The notes below the pieces were generated by a model that saw nothing but the letters and a program-made list of their open reading frames with translations, had not been told where the DNA came from and did not search any database. From Larix kaempferi (taxonomy: Eukaryota > Streptophyta > Pinopsida > Pinales > Pinaceae), in assembly GCA_027924585.1 (NCBI GenBank), contig BSBM01000643.1, positions 17,594,501-17,658,500 on the forward strand: DNA of 64,000 bases, read 5' to 3'. Of the stretch, positions 10,542 to 21,216 are shown one piece after another (positions within the stretch are counted from its first letter, which is position 1; each line of letters opens with the position of its first letter). The translations under genes and the position numbers were made by a program.

Positions 10542-10799
10542 TTAACCAGCATGAAACTGAACCATATCCCAAGTCTGGTTTCCTACCAATGAGTACATCT
10601 CCTCATTCATGCCTTTCTCCCACTTCTTTCTAGTTTCCACCTGCATTGCTTCTTCATAACATTCTGGTTCACCAGAATCAATCATCAATAAATAATACAT
10701 TGAAGGAGAGTATCGTTCAGGGAGTCTACTTAACCTGGTAGATCTTCTTACAGTTGCAGGAGTTTCAGTTACTTGCTGTTGTTCTTGATTTTCTAGCAC
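10542..10799 (-). pseudogene. copia-B integrase-RT linker
   Basis: TVRRSTRLSRLPERYSPSMY is the typical basic motif between integrase and RT in copia polyproteins. It is followed by the RT entry EAMQVETRKKWEKGMNEEMY and NQTWDMVQ. One stop separates it from the RT at 10041-10535. Confidence 0.85.
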
Positions 10800-11637
10800 C
10801 TTTGGAACTTAATTTTCTTCAATTTCATCAAGTACTGTGTACTATGTGTTTTCCTTTTCCTGTTTCTTTCCCTGCAACTGATCTTTATACATGACCTTTT
10901 CAATGAATATCACATCTCTACTCCTGATGATTTTGTTATTTTCATAATCCCATAAACGATAACCAAATTCATCAACCGCATATCCAATAAAGGTACATTT
11001 CTTGGATTTAGCTTCAAGCTTTTTCCTATTTTCTTTATCAATATGGACAAATGCTTCACAACCAAACGTTCTTAGAAATAAGTAGTTTACCTTTTTATTT
11101 GTCCATGCCTCCTCTAGAATACCACCATCCAAAGCACTTGAAGGTCCTCTGTTTATTAAATAAACAACAGTATTTACAGCATCCACCCAAAACTGTAAGG
11201 GAAACCTTGCATGCAATCTCATACACCTTGCACGCTCCATGATTTTCTTATGGTGTTCCTGGGACTGTCTTCTCTCTATGAATCCCATGGTATGAATAGT
11301 AACTATCAAACTCCTTGCCGCAGTACTCACCTCCATTATCAGATCTGAGACACTTCAACCTTTTTCCTATCTCATTCTCAACCAAAGCTTTCCACTTCTT
11401 AAAAGTAGCAAACACATCAGATTTCTGTCTAATGCAATAAACCCAAGTTTTCCTAGTTGCATCATCAATAAATGTAACATAATAATGAGAGTCACCAAGA
11501 GATTATATCTGAGCTGGTCCCCATAAATCTGTATGCACTAGCTCTAACTTTTCATTCTTATTCTGTTTCCCAACCCTGAGAAATCTGACTCTCTTCTGTT
11601 TTCCATAAACACAGTTCTCACAGAATTCTGAAATTAC
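10800..11637 (-). pseudogene. copia-B integrase, catalytic Glu segment deleted
   Basis: Reading minus: the zinc-finger end FCENCVYGKQKRVRF, HTDLWGPAQ, FIDDATRKTWVYCI (Asp), CLRSDNGGEYCG (Asp), then GIHREKTVPGTP. After PGTP the sequence jumps almost directly to KIMERARCMRLHA. In intact copia about a dozen codons (PQQNGVAERMNRT-type) lie here and carry the catalytic Glu, so a short out-of-frame deletion has removed it. The C-terminal part (FWVDAVNTVVYLINRGPSSA, RTFGCEAFVHI, CTFIGYA) is well kept. Confidence 0.88.
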
Positions 11638-12156
11638 CTACTTCAAATCTGGTGGCAACTTCCTTGAGTGGAGAATCTGTATCCCCTTCTCACTCATGTG
11701 GCCAAGCCTATGATGCCACAATTCTGTATCTGTTCCTATGGAAGCTAAAGAGATAGAATGGTCAGTATTATGAGGACATAAATACAACGTACCTACCCTG
11801 TCTCCTTTTGCTATCACCATTGATCCTTTAGTGATCTTCCACCACTTTTTTCCAAATGTAGATAGACAGCTGCCATCTCCCAACTGCCCTGTTGAGATCA
11901 GATTTATTTTCATAGTAGGAATATGCTTAACATCCTTTAACAGCCAGTCAATTCCATTCTTAACTTTTATCCATACCTTACCCATTCCAACAATTTTACA
12001 TGGCTCATCATCACCCAATAAAACATGTCCAAAATCGCTTGGAACATAATCATGAAAATATTTTCTATGGGGTGTAGCATGACATGAAGCCCCTGAACAT
12101 ACTACCCAATAATCACTAGTATTATCTAATGCAAGAATCAAAGCATCTTGTAACAC
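11638..12156 (-). pseudogene. copia-B protease and GAG-pre-integrase
   Basis: DYWVVCSGASCHATPH corresponds to the copia protease motif, with the active-site Asp of DSGAS replaced by Cys. Flap and core follow (LLGDDEPCKIVGMGKVWIK, LKDVKHIPTMKINLISTGQL), then the GAG-pre-integrase ELWHHRLGHMSEKGI with the two His of the zinc finger. The frame is open for 172 codons. Confidence 0.88.
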
Positions 12157-12164
12157 ATCACCCG

Positions 12165-12979
12165 CTACATTTGCTTCCTGGGTAGTTTCCTTCTGTGCAT
12201 CTCTTTCTTCTTTAGAGATCTACAGTCTTTCTTCAGATGTCCTTTCTTTCCATAGTTCCAACACTCTATATTTCCTATTCTGAACTTGGATCTTCCCTTT
12301 TTAGAGTTGCTGCGATTACCTTGGCTCTTTCCTCTCTCCTTTTGTCTTCCCTTGCTCTCCATGGTCAACGCATTACCTGATGTCTCACCTGTGCTTTTTC
12401 TTCACATTTCTTCGCTAAGAATAACACCAATAACATCATCAAATTTCAATGTGTTTGAACCAGAGACAGAGTTACTTACAACCATGACCAAGCTATTCAA
12501 GCTTTTTGACAATGAACACAAGATTAGAAGAGCCCTAACCTCATCAAAGTTCACACTTACAGAACTTAGTTGATTCATACCGTATTAAACTCATTTAAAT
12601 GATCAGTAACAGATCCACCTTCAGACATCTTCATATTAAATAAATGCTTCATTAGAAATACCTTGTTGGAGGCCGAGGGTTCTTCATACAGCTTACCCAA
12701 TGCACTCATCAAACCCTCCGTTGTCATTTCTTTTGAGATACTGAAAGCCATCGATGAAGCCAGGCTCAACTGTATTGTTCCCAGATCCTTTCTGTCAAGA
12801 ACCTCCCATTCTTCATCCTTCATGGTCGCCGGTTGTTTTGCTCTTCCTCCCAACAGTAGGAATAAATCCTTCTAGTATAGATAGTCCTCCATTTGCATCT
12901 TCCATAACTGGAAGTTTTAGCCGTTAAACTTCTCGACCTTAAACTTTCCTTCTTCTTCCATTGCTCCCACTCGAACCAT
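12165..12979 (-). pseudogene. copia-B gag (UBN2-type with zinc knuckle)
   Basis: The start Met at 12979 reads MVRVGAMEEEGKFKVEKFNG, followed by a stop, then FQLWKMQMEDYLY. The UBN2 core is in the same frame (WEVLDRKDLGTIQLSLAS, FLMKHLFNMKMSEGGSVTDHLNEFN). The C-terminus is basic (GRQKERGKSQGNRSN-KKGRSKF), with the knuckle CWNYGKKGHLKKDC, in which the second Cys of CX2C is Tyr. The Met start follows the leader after the PBS. Confidence 0.88.
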
Positions 12980-13020
12980 AAACCCTAGCTTCCTGCTGGT
13001 TTATCTGCCAAATAGACCTC

Positions 13021-13036
13021 TGGCTCTGATACCAAT
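13021..13036 (-). other. PBS of copia-B
   Basis: On the minus strand TGGTATCAGAGCCA, complementary to the 3' end of initiator tRNA-Met, lies two bases after the LTR end ACA. Confidence 0.92.
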
Positions 13037-13355
13037 TGTTAAAAAAACAGGATCGCAGAGCAATAACAATAAACAGAAATGCAAATATAATCACACACAC
13101 ATTACAAGAGAAACATAGATATATCGTGGTTCACCCAACTTGGGCTACGTCTACACTAAAGTTGCTAGTCCTTATTATTATACCATCCAGCAAAGTGAAG
13201 TTATACAACCTGCAGCACAACCGCTGCACTTCCTCTTCATTGTCTCACAGTCTCTCTTCTGATCTCAGAGATCTTTTACAATGCATAAAACCTAATACAT
13301 CAACCCTAAGACAATATCATCTATGAGACTATAAGATCTATCTCCACAACCAACA
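13037..13355 (-). repeat. 5' LTR of copia-B
   Basis: On the minus strand it starts TGTTGGTTGTGGAGATAG and ends TTTTTTTAACA, 319 bp. The inverted ends TGTT...AACA are clear. Confidence 0.9.
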
Positions 13356-14310
13356 GTACATACCATTGACCGATATGTTCTTTGATCAACATCTGGTGAT
13401 ACATCATCCATGCTGAGCTTTCATCCAACAACCATGGGTGTGCTGACAGGTGAAGAATCTTCCATATGAAATCTCTTCAACATCTCCTTCAAGTACTTCT
13501 CTTGGGAGATAAATAAACCTTCAGAACCCTGATTGATTTGAAGACCAAGAAAGAATGACAACTCTCCTATCATTGACATCTCAAACTCAAATTGCATGGC
13601 ATTAGCAAACCACTAAATAGAAGAATCATTAGTACATCCAAAAATAATGTCATCGACATAGACCTAAACAACTAATAAATCAACACCTTCAACCTTGATG
13701 TACAAATTACTATCAATAGTACCTTTCTTTAAACTTTTGTCCAGTAGATACTTATCCAATCTATAATACCAGGCTCTTGGTGCTTGTTTCAATCCATATA
13801 GTGCCTTCTTCAGTTTGAAAACATAGTCAGGATTGTTTGTCAGTTGAAATCCTTCAGGTTGCTCCATATAGACTTCTTCTTCCAGATTTCCATTAAGAAA
13901 TGTTGATTTAACATCCATCTGATACACTTCGAAGTTTTTTGTGGCTAGTATATGCAAGAAACATTCTAATTGCTTCTAATCCTGCCACTGGTGCAAAGGT
14001 TTCATCAAAATCCTGACCCTCAATTTGTGCATACCCTTTACAGACCAATCTGGATTTATTCCTCACAACCTGTCCCTATTCATTCATCTTGTTTTTAAAC
14101 ACCCATTTAGAGCCTATTACATTCTTATATGTAGGTCTAGGAACAAGTTCCCAAGTATTATTCTTCTCAATTTGATCAAGCTCTTCATTCATGGCGTTAA
14201 TCCAATCTTCATCTTTACAAGCTTCATCAAAGTTCTTGGGTTCAACCATAGATGGAAAAGCAATCTGTGATTGCTCTAAAGCTTTGTTTATCGGACAATC
14301 TACCAAAGAT
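13356..14310 (-). pseudogene. copia-C reverse transcriptase (partial)
   Basis: In coding order: SMVEPKNFDEACKDEDWINA, NTWELVPRP, GSKWVFKNK, a frameshift, then [53 protein letters not shown] (catalytic Asp-Asp kept, in a frame after a stop), MSMIGELSFFLGLQI, SPVSTPM and DVSPDVDQRTYRSMV. The copia-B LTR begins immediately after this. It lacks RNase H. Confidence 0.88.
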
Positions 14311-16675
14311 GGATCTAAGGCATGATCTCCCTAGCTTAATGCGAGTCTAGAACAAATAGAACAAACTACAAATGGATTTCCTAGATCTACTTAAGGATCG
14401 AGTATTAGATGTCTTACCTTTCACTTCACAATCCTTTCTCTTGAATGCTACTCCATGTCTCACGGTCCCCATATCCAAGCTGCAAGACCTGTCAAGACAA
14501 GAAACAAGAGAAACAAGTAAAAGGCATACATACAATAAGATATCTAAGTAAACAGTTAAGCAGGTAAACTACTCAATATCATTACACACATGAACAATAT
14601 TGGTGGAAAGCATTTGTATTACTGTAAAAAGAGAGAAGTACATAATAGAGATATAGAACTACAACTGAAGCTTAACGTTGCAACCCTTCTCCAACAAAGC
14701 CAATCGCCATATCCTTCCAAGGAAGTATGAGTTATCCAATAGGTGAGTGGAGATGTTCCAAGGGTGATTTCACCAGCATGTAGATACCATAGACTTCCTC
14801 CCTCTCATGGAGAGAGTGGGTGTTTATATAGGGCTAAAAAGATAGGGTAGGTTGAGGATTAGGGGGAGATGGTTAAGGGATCCTCCCATTAGGTTAGGAA
14901 CCGAAATGCCACCTCACCTAGAGTCTAGGGATAGGTCTCCACCTCAACAAACTTCTAGAAATACCTCTGTCGTGCCCACTATATGCTAGTTAATTAAAAC
15001 TTAACATGCAGAGTGCTAAACATAAATTATCAACCCGAGGAAGTCTTTTATTTCAAAGCTATCGTGCAAAATATATGCAAGTACAATTTCTACCTGACGT
15101 TGTTATTTATTGGTATGCAATCGAAACTATTTGTAACTAGGTCACACTTGCTTGAAAATAAATCAAACCGAAACCTATTCATGAAATCACATTGTAAATC
15201 TAATCATACTTCAACAAAATAAACAAGATCTAATTACGTACATCTAGAAGAATTGTTATGTTGGCCAACGATCTACCAAAACGAATTAACAGAAAAACAG
15301 TATAGTAAATCAAATGAACAACACATGGTCTTAATAATAAATAACTATGATAAATCCAATGCATGAAAGAATTAACAAATAAACAAATCTGCAAAATAAA
15401 ACACTTACAATCAACACTACCAGCATCTGCTCAGGGAAGAGGGCCCTTCCTCCACTGAGCAGATCTGGATCTCCACAATGAAAGTCTACAACTCCAGAAT
15501 TAAGAAACTGCCAGCATGTATTATCATAATGGAAGAATTACAACAGATCTGGATCAAATCCTACATCATAACATTGTGTTCTCTCATATCTTGCATCTCC
15601 TATCCTGCCTAATCTATCATGCTTAATCTCTATCAATCTATCCCCCTTTCTCAATGAGATTGATTACATATTTATACATAAAATTATCTCATGAAAATGA
15701 AGAACTGAACCCCCAGCTTGTGATCTGCAACAGTTGGAACACGGCCGTAACTGTTGGCAACTTTGGAGCCGGCCGCAACAGCAAATCTGGAAAATACCCT
15801 CTCGAAGAACCACCTGCATAGCACAAACCGTAGCTTGTTTGGGAGATTTCCTCGCGATTCAGGTAAATGAGGATGTTACGCACAAAACCCATATCTCATA
15901 TTTTTGAGATTCGTTTCCATCTGTCCGCAAATCAAGATGCGAATCAAGGTGTTCTTATGTGGCATGCGTTTTTGGTTAAGGCTGTAACAGCTGGCTATGA
16001 GCGTCCTGTACGTGACAACTCACTCCACAAACCATCATTAGTAAAATTATGCATAATAGTCTTTTAATTCATCAAAGATAAAAGAAAATAATCACTATTA
16101 ACCACTTGAAACATCAATGGAAGTAGCAGGCTGTTCAACGTGCAGCTACAACAAATGAATGAAAAATGGAATGATAAATGAGAAATAATGGTAAGAAAAT
16201 GGATGAAAGGTATGCCGGTAAGTGATGAAAAATGGACAATTCCAGGGCCCAACAACCTCGAGACTCCCCAAAATAGTCTTTAACCAACCTCGTCGCACCC
16301 TAGTAGAGGACACAGAGCGACAGAGGGGGGTCGTCGCACTTTGTAGGAAGACAAAGTGTGACAGTGTCTTGCCCTAGCTGACCAGAAACTACGATGTCGC
16401 ACCCTAGATGAAGGAGAAGTGCGACAACCTACTCAAAGAGGTCAACTAGGCAGGGAAATCTCTCAGTTGGATGTGTTTTAGCCCAGAATGAGTTTAGGGG
16501 TCATAGCAAATAGTTTACACAATGGTCAAGATGACGACATTATCACAATGGTCATGATGACGACACTTGGTCATAATGACGATACTTGAAATGGTCATGG
16601 TGATGACACTAGATCATGATTATGATACTTGCAACACTTGTGACACTTGCACAAGGGTGACGACATTTTGGTGTA
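14311..16675. other. 2.4-kb insertion of unknown type in copia-C
   Basis: It separates the integrase end (RRRKLIEAC, minus strand, near 16676) from the RT start (IAFPSMVEPKNF, near 14260), which are adjacent in intact copia elements. It has no recognisable ORF. Content: a plus-strand TATA-like TTTATATAGGG at 14820, a region with repeated GTCGCACCCTAG motifs (16280-16430), and the tandem repeat at 16521-16640. It could be a solo LTR or a non-autonomous element. Exact ends and a TSD were not found. Confidence 0.5.
16521..16640. repeat. short tandem repeat, unit about 22-26 bp
   Basis: About five degenerate units built on ATGGTCATGATGACGACACTTG, some lacking the leading ATGG. Open frames through it are repeat artefacts. 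Confidence 0.75.
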
Positions 16676-17610
16676 ACAAGCTTCAATCAATTTTCTTCTT
16701 CTCTGAACTCCTTTATTCTTGTCACCAATTATCTGACTTTCAAGATGATTCTTTTAACAATTCTGGAAGGTGATTTTGTTTCTGTCTGTTGATTTGAAAC
16801 TGCCTGAATATTTGCATCTCCATCATCTGACTCATAATCTTCTCTTTCTAATTCTTGGACCTCCTCATCTTCAATTTCAATTGTATTCTCTGCATTTGGT
16901 TCAATACTGCTTATCTGATCATTTTCAACTGAAATTTCTTCATCAATTTTAATGTCAATACAATCAACTAATTTATGCAATCTTTTATTATAGCATCTAT
17001 ATCCTTTGTTGTTTATTGCATATCCCAAAAAGATACCTTCATCAGCTCGATCATCATATTTTCCAAGATGTTCATCATTATTTTTAATATAGCATTTACT
17101 TCCAAATATTTTGAAATGCTTAATAGTAGCAGGTCTCCCAAACCAAAGCTCATAAAAAGTCTTATCACTGTTTGGCCTTAGATGCGCTTTGTTAAGAATA
17201 TGGACAGCTGTATGAATTGCTTCTACCCAATAAATATGAGAAATGTTTTTTTCATTCATCATTGATCTTTCCATTTGCTGAACTGATCTCTTCTGTCTTT
17301 CCACTATTCCATTTTGCTGTGGAGTCCCTGGAATAGTATATTCCCTTTTGATCCCATGTTTATCACAGAATTCTTTAAAATCTCCTAAACTAAATTCTCC
17401 TCCTCTATCAAACCTTACTGCCTTCAATCTTTTTCCTATTCGATTCTCAGTCAGAGACTTAAACATTTTGAATTTTTCAAATGCTTCATATTTTTCTCTC
17501 AGAAAAGCAACCCACGTGAGTCTAGAATAATCATCAATAACCAACATGAAATATTTTTCTTTTCCTGTACCTTCCTTCCTGGATGGTCCACATAAATCCA
17601 TATGTACTAA
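16676..17610 (-). pseudogene. copia-C integrase
   Basis: Reads MDLCGPSRKEGTGKEKYFML, VIDDYSRLTWVAFL (first Asp), AVRFDRGGEFS (second Asp; Phe replaces the common Ser before it) and TPGTPQQNGIVERQKRS-type sequence with the catalytic Glu present. It is followed by YWVEAIHTAVHILNKA, FGSKCYIKN and GIFLGYA. The catalytic DDE triad is intact, so this is the best preserved copia integrase in the window. The frame shifts near the end: QIIGDKNKGVQRRRKL, the usual linker, is in another frame. Confidence 0.92.
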
Positions 17611-17850
17611 CTAAAGGGGCCTATTTGTTGATGTAAAACCTTTTGATTTAAATTGAGTGCAGGTCAGCTTTCCCATTTGACATGACTTACACACCGAATC
17701 ATATGGCTTTGATATCTTTGGAAGATCCTTTACTACCCTATTGTTACTAAGTTTGAATATATGATAAAAATTCAAATTTCCAAGTCTCTTATGCCACAAC
17801 CAACTCTCATGATACTTTCTTAGATGACATTCTTCATTTTCTTCATTCAA
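17611..17850 (-). pseudogene. copia-C GAG-pre-integrase zinc finger
   Basis: WLWHKRLGNLNFYHI followed by CKSCQMGK. In the HHCC finger the second His of the usual LGH is Asn (RLGN). It is separated by stops from both the protease and the integrase core. Confidence 0.85.
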
Positions 17851-17865
17851 AACATAAACATTATT

Positions 17866-18654
17866 TTATGTCCTTATGCCTTTTGCAATCAATTGTCCTG
17901 AGGGTAAAGATTTTATCTTACAACCTTTCGAGTTAAAAACTACTTCACACCCTCTGTCGCAGACCCGACTGACACTAAGGAGGTTATGTTTTAAACCATG
18001 TACAAACAACACGTCTTCAACTTTTCCTCTACCATTACTCAAGCTTACCATCCCTTTTCCTTCTATTTTTCCTGGAGCATCATTTCCAAAGGTCACATTT
18101 CTTGATTTGCTTTCGTTTAGAGACATAAATTTATTTTTATCACCCATCATGTGTTTAGAACAACCACTGCCAATATACCAGAGATCCTTTTTCCTTTGAG
18201 CATAAAGTACTACTCCACATTTGTCACTTTCTTTCTTTTTCCAAACCTTAGCCTTTTCAAATGTATAATTTATTCTCGGATTTGTTTTGTACTTCCTTAA
18301 ATGACAGTCTGAAGCTTTGTGTCCAAAATTATGACAAACAAAGCATTCTGGCTCATTATTTAATAGATCAAAAGAGTTGATATGTTGATAATCGGTTCTT
18401 CTTTTACTTGTTGACTGAATTGCATGATATCCTTGTTTCCTCACTGACTGTCTAGCTCTGTTTTGTAGTAGCTGACTCTTTGAATTCCGTAGTTGCATAA
18501 TTCTAAATTTAATTCCACAATTTGCAATGCTATGACCAAAGTTAGAACAATAATAGCAATAGCCATATAAAAAACTTTGGTACCTAGATATTGGTCTTCT
18601 TTCTGGGCTTGATTGCTTTACCTCTTGTTGGCTATGTTCCTGATCAGGTCTCAA
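17866..18654 (-). pseudogene. copia-C second zinc knuckle and protease
   Basis: Two knuckle-like motifs, CYYCSNFGHSIANC (CX2CX4HX4C) and CFVCHNFGHKASDC, occur about 80 residues apart, then the protease LWYIGSGCSKHMMGD. The copia consensus here is W-IDSGCS-HMTGD, so the catalytic Asp has become Gly. The rest of the protease fold continues (VTFGNDAPGKIEGKGMVSL, VEDVLFVHGLKHNLLSVSR). The frame is open for 262 codons. Confidence 0.88.
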
Positions 18655-18657
18655 CTT

Positions 18658-19257
18658 CTATTTATTAATTTTGGTTAGCAAGGTATGATCATCATCTGAC
18701 TGTCTGCTACTTGAACCACTTTCATAACCTAGGCCAGTCTTTATCAATGGATATCTTTGTTTACTCAGGATGCTATTCAGTTCTTCTGAGGCTTTGATAC
18801 TTGACAAATTTTGGTGGTACAAAGCTTGAAATTTCTCCAAATATTTTCTAGCTTTTACTACTTCTTTGATAGCTTCACATCTCAAATTTTTCTTTGCTAA
18901 TTGTTGTTTTAGAGTGTCTTCTATTTTCTTTGCTTCTTCTAATTCTAATTTTAATAGCAGAAAATATTCACTTGTTCCTTTACCATTCTTTTCAAGCTGC
19001 ATCAACAAATGTTTTTGTTTTCTCTTCTTAAGTCTGAGTCTATCAATCTCTTCTAAAGCGATGATTAATTCACCTTCCATGTCAATCATAGCTTCTTCAT
19101 CATTAAGATATTCTATGGCCATAAGCATAAAATCATCCATTCTATCTTCACAAGATGAATTGCTATCTATATCCTCTGAGGAGTCATCATCATTTGCACA
19201 CAAAATTTTCTTTTTACTGCATTTCTTAAATTTGTATTTCTCTTCATCATCAGAATT
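18658..19257 (-). pseudogene. copia-C gag, acidic and coiled-coil segment
   Basis: An acidic head (NDDDSSEDIDSNSSCED) is followed by long heptad-rich helices (ELIIALEEIDRLRLKKRKQK, LELEEAKKIEDTLKQQLAKK). This middle segment is typical of copia Gag proteins with two separate knuckles. A stop at 19258-19260 separates it from the upstream gag in a different frame. Confidence 0.8.
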
Positions 19258-20061
19258 CTAATCTTTTTTCTTGTGAGGAAATTTAGAGGAAAAATGACCT
19301 ATCTTACCACAGTTAAAACATTTAAAGGGCAGCTTGTCTCTATATTTTCTTGATCCTTTCTTCAATCTTCTTACAAATTTTGCCTCAATCTCATCTGCTC
19401 CAGAATCAATAATATTCTTATCTGTTTTAAAGGATGCTTCTCTAGTGATGAGTTTGTCTGTACTAATCCTCATTTCATAAGCAGTTAGAGTTCCTAGGAG
19501 TTGATCAATGTCCAAAGTTTTAAGATCATTTAACTCTTCTATTGCTGAAACTTTGGGGTTAAATTTATCAGGCAGAGATCTTAAAATTTTCTGAATTAAG
19601 GATTCTTCTTCAATTGTTTCACCGAGGCCCTTCATAGCATTCACAAGCTCTTCAACCCTTAGGACATATTTACTAACATTCTCATCCTCATTCATCTTTA
19701 GTTGTTCAAATTTCAACCTACATGTTTGCAGTTTGGCATCTTTTACTTTCTCATTCCCTTCATAACTGCTTATAAGTTTGTCCCACATTCCTTTGGCAGA
19801 TTCAAGATGCATAACTTTTACAAATTTAGCTTCTGCAAAACCACTAAGAATATCATTCATTGCTTTTGCATTAAATGTAAATTCCAGTTTGTCATCTTTG
19901 GTGGCTAGTACAATGGGCTTTACATATCCAGTTTCAACTACATCCCATACATCAACACCTAAGGACATAAGATAGGTTCTCATTCTAACCTTCCAGAAAG
20001 AAATTTTTTTCCCATCAAACATATGAGCCTTATTGATTGAATTTCCATCATGACTAGTCAT
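19258..20061 (-). pseudogene. copia-C gag capsid (UBN2-type)
   Basis: Starts MTSHDGNSINKAHMFDGKKI and SFWKVRMRTYLMSLG, the usual copia gag opening. The UBN2 core follows (AKGMWDKLISSYEGNEKVKD, LKMNEDENVSKYVLRVEELV, SLPDKFNPKVSAIEEL). It ends with a knuckle CFNCGKIGHFSSKF whose last Cys is Phe. The frame is open for 267 codons, one of the least decayed genes in the window. The start is supported by its position about 40 bp after the PBS. Confidence 0.92.
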
Positions 20062-20100
20062 GTTTTAAGCTCACAGAACTACCTTTAAATAAAAGGAACA

Positions 20101-20115
20101 CGCTCTAATACCAAT
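20101..20115 (-). other. PBS of copia-C (variant)
   Basis: On the minus strand TGGTATTAGAGCG: one change from the initiator-tRNA PBS TGGTATCAGAGC over the first 12 bases. Two bases separate it from the LTR end TTCA. Confidence 0.85.
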
Positions 20116-21000
20116 TGAAGTTGTTACAACTGAGAGGGGGGGGTGAATCAGTTGTAATTACTATTATAATCAATTTATCTTTCCTTTTAAAATTTTATTA
20201 GCATTCACAAAATGACTGTCAAGATAATGAATGAGATAAGCAACGAACTAGTAATCATCATTCACACATATGATGTACACAGACACAGTTATTCATGAGG
20301 AAACCCATAAAGGGAAAAAACCTCTTCGGCTTAGAATGATAAGTAGTCTTTAACTCTTTCACATCAATTATCTTTGAGCACCAACTTGATATGAGGCTAC
20401 AACCTTTGTTTAACAAGCTGCAACTTGTTGAGAGCACCAAATCTCATGTTTTTCTAGCACCCACTCCCAATATCTAGGCATCAACTTGATTTATAGAGGA
20501 AATCAATCCTCCCTAGCACCTCCCTTCAACCCTATATAAGAATTTTTCAATCAAGTATATTTTACTAGTTCAGATATATCAGTACATACCCTTTTCATTT
20601 TTGTTCTGTGCTGCTACAGCTTGGGTTTCTGGGGATTCTATTCTTCATTGAATCGAGCCACACTTTTTCCTTCTGAATTGTTTTCTTCGAATCATAGCTT
20701 TCTCTTTTTCATCCAACAACCATTCCTCTTTATCCTCTCAATCCTTACACACATTTTGTTTTGCACAATTGGTTTTTATAGATGTTGAATTTATATGCCT
20801 CAGTCTCTTTAACTTCCAGATGTTCCAATTCTAAAACTGAAGTTGTCTCTTTACCTCCAAATTCGAAAATTGGGTTGTCTCTTTGACTTCCAGAACTCAC
20901 GCGTTGTAACTGACTAATTATAAATAAATAAATGTTTGAATGAGTTTTCTTCCACTAAAACATTAGCAAAACAATTCTTTTGATGTTCATTAAAAACTTC
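20116..21000 (-). repeat. 5' LTR of copia-C, outer end undefined
   Basis: On the minus strand it ends ...CAACTTCA just before the PBS. It includes a GC-rich CACCCCCCCCTCTCAG stretch and a TATA-like TCTTATATAGGG (minus, near 20530). With the 3' LTR missing, the U3 end cannot be placed, and the given right limit is arbitrary. Confidence 0.6.
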
Positions 21001-21052
21001 CTTTATTTATTGATGAGTTAAATGCCCGCAAGATGTGTTAAATATGCAGCCT

Positions 21053-21216
21053 GTCTGAGTCGCAGCTCGCAGCCGCAGCAGCATCCCTGGTTCTGTGTTC
21101 CAACCTTGGCATCTTTTCTGAGTCTTATCTTGTTTGAGTCGCAGCTCGCAGCAGCATCCCTAGTTCTGTGTTCCAACCTTGGAAGCTTGTCTAAGTCGCA
21201 GCTCGCAGCTTCAGTT
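21053..21216. repeat. tandem repeat, about 75-85-bp unit
   Basis: Two copies and a partial third of GAGTCGCAGCTCGCAGC followed by GCAGCATCCCTGGTTCTGTG and TTCCAACCTTGG. The partial third ends in TAAGTCGCAGCTCGCAGC. It is GC-richer than its surroundings. Confidence 0.8.

Larger units (their letters stand above)
8661..13355 (-). mobile_element. copia-B: Ty1/copia element nested in copia-C
   Basis: Minus-strand element with a complete 5' LTR (13037-13355), a canonical PBS, gag, protease, integrase, RT, RNase H, a polypurine tract and a truncated 3' LTR (8661-9032). The right end abuts the RT/RNase H region of copia-C at TYRSMV, so it was inserted into that element. No TSD can be checked, because the left end is truncated. 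Frameshifts and stops throughout make it non-autonomous. Confidence 0.9.
13356..21000 (-). mobile_element. copia-C: interrupted Ty1/copia element
   Basis: Minus-strand copia whose 3' part is cut by copia-B at 13355 and whose IN-RT linker is split by a foreign segment (about 14311-16675). Present: RT, integrase, protease, a long gag and PBS, then a 5' LTR beginning at 20116. The outer end of that LTR is not determined; 21000 is nominal. Its RNase H and 3' LTR are not found left of copia-B, so they were probably deleted. Confidence 0.8.

Noticed and set aside
13021-13034. tRNA-like matches (TGGTATCAGAGC at several sites)
   Set aside because: They are primer-binding sites complementary to a tRNA 3' end, not tRNA genes; no cloverleaf surrounds them.
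18866-19261. 131-codon plus-strand ORF
   Set aside because: Complement of the copia-C gag coiled-coil segment; Ser/Phe-rich shadow.
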